The notes under the pieces were generated by a model. That model was not told where the DNA came from. It saw nothing but the letters and a program-made list of their open reading frames with translations, and searched no databases. This document shows, in pieces, positions 1 to 5,187 of a stretch of DNA of 7,598 nt; position 1 is the stretch's first letter, and the number at the start of each line of letters is the position of its first letter. A program made the translations under genes and the position numbers. This DNA comes from Clostridia bacterium (GTDB taxonomy: Bacteria > Bacillota > Clostridia > Oscillospirales > CAG-272), in assembly GCA_024408015.1 (NCBI GenBank), contig JAKSVJ010000052.1, forward strand, positions 1 to 7,598, in the 5' to 3' direction.

Positions 1-1277
1 TCACCATAAGGTCTCCAGTTAGAAAGACCACCCATAGCACAGTCAATTCTAGCACCATCTACGCTAAAGCGGTTTACATGATCATGAACGAGTTCTGCTG
101 TGTATTCTTGATAACCAGGATGGTTGTAGTCCATTGAAACGCATTCCCATTCGTCCTGATAGAATCCGTTACGGCGTTTACTTGGCCATTCTGGGTTATT
201 TACAACCAAATCAAAGTCTGGAGCTGGTCCATGTGGTACATAGTCAAATAGGATTGTCATACCAAGTTCATGAGCCTTGTTACAATAGTATACGCAACCA
301 TCTTCGCCACCGTATCTTTCATCAATTACTCCTTGGTCGATTGAATGGTAAACACCACCATCGTCATGGTAGAATACAGGGAGCAACCATACGTGGTCAA
401 TACCCATTTCTTTTAGTTTTGGAAGGTATTCAGCGTATTTATACAAGTCGTCCTTAAGAGGGAACTTCTTGTCCATAGTACCTGATGGGTGACATGAGTA
501 CATAACACCATCGTGAATGCCATTTTCTGTTGCTTCATATCCTAAAGCTGCAATCATGTTACGCATACGGATGTATGGGTTTTCATGAGTTGATACATCA
601 ACATAAAGGCTTCCAATGAAAATTGAATCAGAAGGTTTAAGATCAGCTTCAAGTCCTGCATCATAAACAAAAACAGTTTCTGACTTATCTTTATATACAC
701 CACAACCCCATTTTTCTGTTTTATCAATGAAAAGAAGGTTAAGGTCACCACCACTTACATATGAGTGGATAGCGGAGTTGATAAGTCCTGTTTGAACAGC
801 TTCAAGTTCTTTTAATGTTTGAGCATTGTAGTGCCAAATAGGGGCATTGGCAGGGAAGTCAAAGATTGCATTACCTTTCTTTCTCAAAATGAATGAGCAA
901 GTGTTAAGATAAAGAGTCTTGTCTGTTGTGTTTGTAATTGTGATATTGCTTTCAAGACCAGCAACACCAATAAACCATGTAACACAAACATCTGCTTTTG
1001 CAGTTTTGTAACAAACTGAAAGTTTTTCATTTTCAAATGAAACCTTTTCAGGAACTAAATCAAAGATTTTTTTAGTAGGAGTAATAGCTGGGAGATTCCA
1101 AGTTCTGAATTCAAGCATTGATTCATATTCTAATAGTCCCAAAGCCATTTCTTCATCGACACCAAAGTCGAAACCAAGTCCATTAAATTCAACATTTACT
1201 TTGCCGTTAGATACTGATACAAGAGAACCATTATCATCAAAGTTACATGTTGTGTTTCTGTTTTTTAAAACGTACAT
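1..1277 (-). CDS. GH13-like alpha-amylase superfamily glycoside hydrolase, N-terminal part (C-terminus beyond window)
   Basis: Reading the minus strand from the ATG at 1277-1275 gives 425 uninterrupted codons running off position 1, so the C-terminus is missing. The start is supported by GGAGG at 1285-1289, 7 bases upstream, and by a promoter further up. Residues 1 to about 235 look like a beta-rich N-terminal domain. From about residue 255 a TIM-barrel begins: a KEMGIDHVWLLPVF strand near 289-302, a region-I-like FDYVPHG (D345), and a region-II-like DGARID near 408-413 with R410 and the presumed nucleophile D412. In GH13 enzymes these residues belong to a retaining active site for alpha-glycosidic bonds. 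The acid/base and third-carboxylate regions lie outside the window. There is no signal peptide, so it is probably cytoplasmic and acts on imported oligosaccharides. Substrate and subfamily are not recognisable, and a related TIM-barrel family is possible. Confidence 0.85.
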   Translation of the reverse strand, partial: MYVLKNRNTTCNFDDNGSLVSVSNGKVNVEFNGLGFDFGVDEEMALGLLEYESMLEFRTWNLPAITPTKKIFDLVPEKVSFENEKLSVCYKTAKADVCVTWFIGVAGLESNITITNTTDKTLYLNTCSFILRKKGNAIFDFPANAPIWHYNAQTLKELEAVQTGLINSAIHSYVSGGDLNLLFIDKTEKWGCGVYKDKSETVFVYDAGLEADLKPSDSIFIGSLYVDVSTHENPYIRMRNMIAALGYEATENGIHDGVMYSCHPSGTMDKKFPLKDDLYKYAEYLPKLKEMGIDHVWLLPVFYHDDGGVYHSIDQGVIDERYGGEDGCVYYCNKAHELGMTILFDYVPHGPAPDFDLVVNNPEWPSKRRNGFYQDEWECVSMDYNHPGYQEYTAELVHDHVNRFSVDGARIDCAMGGLSNWRPYG

Positions 1278-1297
1278 AGAGTACCCTCCAAGCGTAT

Positions 1298-1317
1298 TTG
1301 GGTAATCGTTTACCCAA
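1298..1317. promoter_or_regulatory. LacI/GalR-family operator (near-perfect palindrome)
   Basis: The 20-base sequence TTGGGTAATCGTTTACCCAA is an inverted repeat with 18 of 20 positions symmetrical around a central CG. That is the signature of LacI-family operators, in which the hinge helix inserts at the central CpG. It starts 8 bases downstream of the -10 of the minus-strand promoter and ends about 20 bases before the start codon, so a bound repressor would cover the transcription start. The cognate regulator is not in the window. Repression relieved by a sugar inducer is inferred. Confidence 0.8.
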
Positions 1318-1325
1318 CTAGAAAT

Positions 1326-1354
1326 ATTTTACCATTTAATTTCATTAAAGTCAA
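1326..1354 (-). promoter_or_regulatory. Sigma-A-type promoter of the GH13-like gene
   Basis: Read on the minus strand, TTGACT (1354-1349) and TAAAAT (1331-1326) are separated by exactly 17 bases. The -10 ends about 50 bases before the ATG at 1277, and the predicted transcription start falls at or just inside the LacI-type operator. One base from the -35 consensus and one from the -10 consensus make this a strong call. Confidence 0.8.
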
Positions 1355-1428
1355 TGTAAAATCTAACCAATGAATTTGACTAAAAATTGTTTATTGTGCC
1401 AAATTTTCAATTAATTTGTGTGTTTGTG

Positions 1429-1456
1429 TTGCAAAATATAAATTGTTGTGTATAAA
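1429..1456 (+). promoter_or_regulatory. Candidate promoter of the rpiB-like gene
   Basis: TTGCAA (1429-1434) and TATAAA (1451-1456) are 16 bases apart, placing a transcription start near 1463 and a short leader of about 30 bases before the ATG at 1494. A TTGACT at 1376-1381 on the same strand has no good -10 at the right distance. A GGGTAAT sequence (1458-1464) just after the -10 matches one arm of the operator at 1298-1317. Confidence 0.5.
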
Positions 1457-1493
1457 TGGGTAATGTAAAAAATGTTTTTATGGAGGAAACAAA

Positions 1494-1946
1494 ATGAGAA
1501 TAGGTATTGGAAATGACCACGTTGCTGTGGAAATGAAAAATGAGATAAAGGCATATCTTGAGTCAAAAGGTTATGAAGTAGTTAACTTCGGAACAGACTC
1601 AACAGAAAGAGCAAATTACCCAGTATATGGTGAAGCAGTTGCAAATGCCATTGTTAATGGAGAAGTAGACCTTGGTGTACTTATCTGTGGAACAGGTGTT
1701 GGTATTTCACTTGCTGCAAACAAGGTTAACGGAATTCGTGCTTGTGTATGTTCTGAACCATACTCAGCTAAACTTTCTCGTCAGCACAATAACAGTAATA
1801 TAATCGCATTCGGTGCAAGAGTTATTGGTATTGAAACAGCTAAGATGATTGTTGACGAATGGCTTTCTGCTGAATACGAAGGCGGACGTCACGCAGTAAG
1901 AGTTGAAATGCTTGCAGATATCGAGAGACGTCAGAAAGAAAAATAG
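1494..1946 (+). CDS. rpiB: RpiB/LacA/LacB-family sugar-phosphate isomerase
   Basis: A 150-residue protein of the usual RpiB length. In this family the enzyme interconverts aldose and ketose phosphates through an enediol; the classical substrates are ribose 5-phosphate and ribulose 5-phosphate, and relatives act on allose 6-phosphate or galactose 6-phosphate. Visible motifs are GNDHVAVEMK at 6-15 (D8-H9, phosphate and substrate side), ICGTGVGISLAANK at 64-77 with the catalytic-type Cys65 and the GTG-x-G anion loop, RQHNNSN with His98-Asn99, and GGRHAVR near 130-136 with the two phosphate-binding arginines R132 and R136. The start follows GGAGG at 1482-1486 with a 7-base spacer. Because it sits divergent from a regulated glycosidase and upstream of a membrane protein, it may serve a catabolic hexose phosphate rather than the pentose pathway. 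The sequence alone does not settle that. Confidence 0.9.
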   Translation: MRIGIGNDHVAVEMKNEIKAYLESKGYEVVNFGTDSTERANYPVYGEAVANAIVNGEVDLGVLICGTGVGISLAANKVNGIRACVCSEPYSAKLSRQHNNSNIIAFGARVIGIETAKMIVDEWLSAEYEGGRHAVRVEMLADIERRQKEK

Positions 1947-1949
1947 GCC

Positions 1950-2498
1950 ATGGCTGAATTTTTTGAGTCATTTTTAAAACTAACACCACTTGGAATTGTT
2001 GGTAATGTTTTTAGTACAATAGCCTTGATATTGACTTTTGTGTCATATCAGATGAAAACGCCAAAATCATTACTTTTACTTCAAACTATCGCAACAGCAT
2101 CTACATGTGTAAGCTTCTTCTTTTTAGACGCGTATACAGGCATGCTTCTTAACGTAGTTTGTGTTATTCGAAATTTAGTTTATTACTACAAAGAAAAGAA
2201 ATTCTTTAGTTTCTTTTTGTGGCCATACATACTTGCCGCAATAATGGGCGGACTTGGAGCTATGTCGTGGGATGGACCACATTGTTTGCTAATAATCTTG
2301 GCACTTGCAATTAATACAGTATTCTTGTCATTTAATAACAACCAAGTTTTGCGTTGGAGTATTTTATTAACTTCAACTATGATTCTTATCTATGACTTGA
2401 TTGTGCATAACTATGGCGGAGCAGGTAACGAGATTGTCGCTATTGTTTCATCAATAATCGGCATTTTTCGTTTTTCAAAAAGACTTAACAAAGCGTAA
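1950..2498 (+). CDS. YgjV-family multi-pass inner membrane protein
   Basis: A 182-residue, strongly hydrophobic protein with about five or six membrane segments (roughly residues 14-34, 41-61, 63-79, 86-106, 110-128 and 134-150, with a final one near 160-174). The pattern FVSYQMKTPKSLLLLQ, then a stretch ending in GMLLNVVCVIRNLVYYYKEKK, resembles the YgjV/Imp-YgjV family, whose function is not known to me beyond being an inner-membrane protein. The ATG lies 3 bases after the isomerase stop with only a weak AGAAAG upstream, so translation is probably coupled to the isomerase. Context suggests a link to sugar uptake or signalling, but this is speculation. The family assignment rests on pattern recognition only. 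Confidence 0.75.
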   Translation: MAEFFESFLKLTPLGIVGNVFSTIALILTFVSYQMKTPKSLLLLQTIATASTCVSFFFLDAYTGMLLNVVCVIRNLVYYYKEKKFFSFFLWPYILAAIMGGLGAMSWDGPHCLLIILALAINTVFLSFNNNQVLRWSILLTSTMILIYDLIVHNYGGAGNEIVAIVSSIIGIFRFSKRLNKA

Positions 2499-2502
2499 TC
2501 AT

Positions 2503-2550
2503 CAAAAAACTGAAGTTTAGTGAAGAATCAAATTTCAGTTTTTTGTTTTG
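2503..2550 (+). terminator. Rho-independent terminator after the isomerase-YgjV unit
   Basis: CAAAAAACTGAAGTTT (2503-2518) pairs with AAATTTCAGTTTTTTG (2530-2545) around an 11-base loop, with one G-T wobble. The right arm runs into a T-rich tract, beginning 4 bases after the stop codon. The A-rich left arm means it could also stop transcription on the other strand. Confidence 0.8.
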
Positions 2551-2561
2551 GCAAAAATTAC

Positions 2562-2590
2562 TTGCTTAAAGAATGAATTTTAGGTACAAT
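2562..2590 (+). promoter_or_regulatory. Promoter of the Asp-box protein / serine hydrolase operon
   Basis: TTGCTT (2562-2567) and TACAAT (2585-2590) have a 17-base spacer. The predicted start is near 2597, about 24 bases before the ATG at 2621. It lies directly after the upstream terminator, which supports an independent transcription unit. No operator-like palindrome is visible nearby. Confidence 0.7.
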
Positions 2591-2620
2591 CACAATGTAA
2601 AGAAAGTTTTTGGAGGAACT

Positions 2621-3706
2621 ATGAAACTATTCGAAAATAACGGTCATACATATTCAGTTACTCCTGATGGTGGTGAACTATTTTTTGATCATAGCATAAA
2701 TCAAAGAAGTGGTCATCTTGGTCATGCCATGGTTGAGTACAAACCGGGTAAAATATTAGACTTTTTCCCTAATTGTTCAGGGCAAGGTTGGAATGGACAT
2801 AATGGTAACGGTTGGATGGAATTTCGCCGTAGTGAAGACGCTGGAAAAACTTGGAGCGAACCAGAGCCATTCCCATACTCAAAGACTTTATATGATTTGA
2901 ACCTTGGTATCACATCAATGTGCGAAAAGACGGTTATAACAAACAGTGGAAAAGTTATTATTTTCAATGTAATTTGCGACTTAATAGATAACAATGGATG
3001 TGGCTGGGAACCATTTGGTATTCCTACATATGTTAGTACTCTTGATGGTGGTAAATCTTGGAGTAGTGCTAAGAGAGTTGGAACACGTCGTGGTAGAATT
3101 TATGACGCATGTTACAAAGATGGTACAATCTACGTTTTGATGGTCCAAGGTGCAAGTGCGAACAAGGGATTTCATTGCGAATACCATCTATTTTGTAGCG
3201 TTGATGATGGTGAAACTTTTGAAGAACGTTCAGCTCTTCCATTTATCTCACATTTTGACGCAAACTGTTTTTATGGTGCTCTTGTTTGGCTAAAAGATGG
3301 CAGACTTGCAGCATATGCATATTATGATCAGGATGATGAATTCAATATCCCATATACTATTAGCTGTGACAACGGAAAAACATGGGAGATGCCTAAGAAA
3401 ACATATTTTGCAAAGAGAATTCGCAACATGCAAATTGCATCTCTTAATGGAACATATTTCTGTGCTGGTAGAAGTGGTTCTCATGGTACAAAAGAAGAGC
3501 AACAACACAATATTGTTTATTGCTCAAAAGACGGTATAAATTGGGACGAAGGCTATTACTTAAAAATGTCCTCTGGTGGTGTAGGTGCTTACTCTAACTT
3601 TCTTCTTGTAAAGGGAGCAGAAAAACCATATTTACTTTATCAGGCTTCTTGGGCTTATGAAGGTAGCAAAACAAACATTTATCATTGGTATTTTACTGAA
3701 GATTAA
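2621..3706 (+). CDS. Asp-box (BNR repeat) sialidase-like beta-propeller protein, cytoplasmic
   Basis: A 361-residue protein with five Asp-boxes of the S-x-D-x-G-x-x-W/F type: SEDAGKTW (71-78), STLDGGKSW (139-147), SVDDGETF (193-200), SCDNGKTW (248-255) and SKDGINW (302-308). Their spacing of about 50 to 70 residues fits a six-bladed propeller as in exo-sialidases. The ATG at 2621 was chosen because GGAGG ends 4 bases before it and because an in-frame ATG at 2573 lies inside the promoter, upstream of the predicted transcript start. There is no signal peptide, and I see no convincing N-terminal RIP motif, so true neuraminidase activity is not shown; similar propellers act as other glycosidases or sugar-binding proteins. 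It is followed 3 bases later by a serine hydrolase, suggesting joint action on one intracellular glycan fragment. Confidence 0.82.
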   Translation: MKLFENNGHTYSVTPDGGELFFDHSINQRSGHLGHAMVEYKPGKILDFFPNCSGQGWNGHNGNGWMEFRRSEDAGKTWSEPEPFPYSKTLYDLNLGITSMCEKTVITNSGKVIIFNVICDLIDNNGCGWEPFGIPTYVSTLDGGKSWSSAKRVGTRRGRIYDACYKDGTIYVLMVQGASANKGFHCEYHLFCSVDDGETFEERSALPFISHFDANCFYGALVWLKDGRLAAYAYYDQDDEFNIPYTISCDNGKTWEMPKKTYFAKRIRNMQIASLNGTYFCAGRSGSHGTKEEQQHNIVYCSKDGINWDEGYYLKMSSGGVGAYSNFLLVKGAEKPYLLYQASWAYEGSKTNIYHWYFTED

Positions 3707-3709
3707 TTT

Positions 3710-4837
3710 TTGGAGATCCAGAAAAAATATATGGGAACTTTGCTTGATTGTGGATTTCCAGCATACGATCTTGTTGTGACAAAAGACGGAAAAGAAGTGT
3801 ACCACAAGTGCTTTGGTTATTCTGATGCAGCAAAAACAAAACCAACAACTAGTGATGATTATTACTGGATTTACTCTTGTACTAAGACCACTACAACAGC
3901 TGCTGGTATGAAAGCAATCGAAATGGGTTTGTTCAAGATGGATGACCCTGTTTCAAAGTACATTCCAGAATTTGGAAAATTAAAAACATTTGATGAAAAT
4001 CAAAATGTAATTGATTGCAATGATGTAATGACGATTGAACACCTGTTCTTAATGACTGCAGGCCTTGATTATGACCGCCATGCACCAAAAATAAAAGAAG
4101 TAAGAAAAAACAAAGATGCAACAACTCTTGATGTAATTCGAGCAATTCCAGATAAACCTCTTCAAGCTGCACCTGGCAAAAGATACATATATAGCCTGTG
4201 CCATGATGTTTTGAGTGCTGTGATTGAAGTAGCATCTGGTATGAAATACTCTGAATTTTTGCACAAGTATTTTTGGGATCCGCTAGGCATGAAAGACACT
4301 GGTTTCCATCCAACAGAAGACCAATACAAGCGTTTCACAAACTTCTACTATTACCGTAATGGCAGTGGGGAAGCCATTGAAAGACAAATGGATTTGGGCT
4401 ATTGGTTGACGCCTTTGTATGAAAGTGGTGGAGCTGGATTATTTTCAACAACAAATGATCAAATTAAGATGATGACAATGCTTGCAAATGGCGGAAAAGC
4501 TCCGGATGGCACACAGTTAATGAAGCCTGAGACAATTATTGAAATGACAAAGAACCGTGTCTCTGGAGACCCATTAAATGGGTTTGTAACCAATAGATTA
4601 TTTGGTTACGGCTTTGGATATGGTATGAGAACACATTTTGATCCAATTCGTTCTCGTTCATTGTCCCCAGTCGGTGAGTTTGGATGGGATGGAGCAGCAG
4701 GCGCATTTACAATGATTGATCCATTCAATCACATAGCATGTTATTTTGGCCTTGAAATAGTAAATTGCTTCTACGCGTATTATCAGGCGCATCCAACAAT
4801 CCGTAATTTGATTTACAAAGGAATTTTTGAAATTTAG
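3710..4837 (+). CDS. Serine hydrolase, class C beta-lactamase / penicillin-binding fold (putative esterase)
   Basis: A 375-residue protein if it starts at the TTG at 3710. The fold signature is the SCTK tetrad (S56, K59; nucleophile and base), a Y161-S-L in place of the usual YSN, SGGAGLFSTTNDQIKM near 239-254, and a GWDGAAGAF loop near 325-333 in the position of the KTG/HxG motif. These are features of the Beta-lactamase (PF00144) family, which includes esterases, peptidases and transesterases. There is no signal peptide, so a cell-wall or antibiotic-resistance role is unlikely; with the Asp-box protein 3 bases upstream, removal of an ester group from a sugar is a reasonable guess. The start is uncertain: the ATG at 3731 (368 residues) has GGAG at 3712-3715, but the 15-base spacing is long, whereas TTG at 3710 keeps a plausible N-terminal helix. 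Confidence 0.85.
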   Translation: MEIQKKYMGTLLDCGFPAYDLVVTKDGKEVYHKCFGYSDAAKTKPTTSDDYYWIYSCTKTTTTAAGMKAIEMGLFKMDDPVSKYIPEFGKLKTFDENQNVIDCNDVMTIEHLFLMTAGLDYDRHAPKIKEVRKNKDATTLDVIRAIPDKPLQAAPGKRYIYSLCHDVLSAVIEVASGMKYSEFLHKYFWDPLGMKDTGFHPTEDQYKRFTNFYYYRNGSGEAIERQMDLGYWLTPLYESGGAGLFSTTNDQIKMMTMLANGGKAPDGTQLMKPETIIEMTKNRVSGDPLNGFVTNRLFGYGFGYGMRTHFDPIRSRSLSPVGEFGWDGAAGAFTMIDPFNHIACYFGLEIVNCFYAYYQAHPTIRNLIYKGIFEI

Positions 4838-4875
4838 GTTCTTCCTAAATTTGTGTACTTTTTATTTTTTGAAAG
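4830..4875 (+). terminator. Hairpin terminator overlapping the serine hydrolase stop codon
   Basis: AAATTTAGG (4830-4838) and CCTAAATTT (4844-4852) form a perfect 9-bp stem with a TTCTT loop. The stem includes the TAG stop. The T-rich tract (4859-4870) begins after a 6-base gap, so termination may be imperfect and some read-through into the small peptide gene is possible. Confidence 0.6.
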
Positions 4876-4901
4876 AAGTAGCTATTTCACATTTTGCATC
4901 G

Positions 4902-4907
4902 TATAAA
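4902..4907 (+). promoter_or_regulatory. Possible -10 element for the small peptide gene
   Basis: TATAAA followed by T lies 41 bases before the ATG at 4949. No good -35 is visible 16 to 18 bases upstream (a TTGAAA at 4869-4874 is too far away), so the promoter may need an activator or another sigma factor, or the gene may be transcribed by read-through. Confidence 0.35.
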
Positions 4908-4948
4908 TGAATGAAAAAGAAAAAGAATTAATTTTAGTGAGTTTTTTT

Positions 4949-5071
4949 ATGACAATCAACGATTCTAAAAAAGAAAATTTAACTCCGGAAGAATTAGAGA
5001 AAACATCCGGTGGCTATTGTCCATCTACCACGCCAAACAAATTCGAATTGGCTGCGGGAACCATTGCTTAA
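4949..5071 (+). CDS. Small double-glycine leader peptide (putative RiPP, bacteriocin or pheromone precursor)
   Basis: ATG to TAA encodes 40 residues. Residues 11-22, LTPEELEKTSGG, match the classical double-glycine leader: Leu at -12, Glu at -8, Leu at -7, Gly-Gly at -2 and -1. In known systems, C39-peptidase ABC exporters cut after this motif. The predicted core is 18 residues, YCPSTTPNKFELAAGTIA, with one Cys, two Pro, one Lys and one Glu, so close to neutral and not amphipathic like typical class II bacteriocins. A weak ribosome binding site, AGTGAG (4936-4941), precedes the ATG by 7 bases. An in-frame ATG at 4907 would give 54 residues but lacks a binding site and overlaps the -10. No exporter, modifying enzyme or immunity gene is visible, so it is orphan within this window. 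A strong terminator directly follows. Signalling peptide, modified RiPP and bacteriocin are all open. Confidence 0.72.
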   Translation: MTINDSKKENLTPEELEKTSGGYCPSTTPNKFELAAGTIA

Positions 5072-5096
5072 AATGTACCCAAGAAAATAGGCGACA

Positions 5097-5130
5097 AAAA
5101 AGCAGGCTTCGGTCTGCTTTTTGTTTTTTT
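5097..5130 (+). terminator. UUCG-tetraloop terminator of the small peptide gene
   Basis: AAAAAGCAGGC (5097-5107) pairs with GTCTGCTTTTT (5112-5122) around a cUUCGg loop, one of the most stable RNA tetraloops, and is followed by an eight-T run after a single G. It starts about 25 bases after the peptide stop codon. It independently supports real transcription of the small gene. Confidence 0.9.
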
Positions 5131-5146
5131 TGTGTGAGAAATGTGC

Positions 5147-5180
5147 AAAAAAGCATAGCAGCTAAAAAAACTGCTATGCT
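5147..5180 (-). terminator. Terminator of the DUF4867-DUF2264 operon (minus strand)
   Basis: A perfect 10-bp stem, AGCATAGCAG (5152-5161) with CTGCTATGCT (5171-5180), has a 9-base loop. Read on the minus strand it starts 7 bases after the DUF2264 stop and ends in a run of six Ts (complement of 5147-5152). It lies back to back with the plus-strand UUCG terminator, insulating the convergent units. Confidence 0.88.
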
Positions 5181-5187
5181 AAAAATT

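Noticed and set aside
134..457. Plus-strand 107-codon open frame
   Set aside because: It lies antisense within the GH13-like gene, has low-complexity His/Arg composition and no ribosome binding site, and the minus strand reads continuously as a recognisable enzyme.
554..754. Minus-strand 66-codon open frame
   Set aside because: It is in another frame of the same strand inside the GH13-like gene and is explained by that gene's codon composition.
2573..2620. In-frame N-terminal extension of the Asp-box protein (ATG at 2573)
   Set aside because: It lies within the promoter and upstream of the predicted transcription start, has no ribosome binding site, and the extra 16 residues do not look like family sequence.
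3933..4313. Antisense 126-codon frame in the serine hydrolase gene
   Set aside because: It is rich in Leu, Gln and His as expected for the complement of a Lys/Asp-rich gene, and shows no start signals.
4907..4948. 54-residue version of the double-glycine peptide starting at 4907
   Set aside because: It is in frame, but its start overlaps the probable -10 and has no ribosome binding site. The resulting hydrophobic ILVSFF insert is not typical of such leaders.
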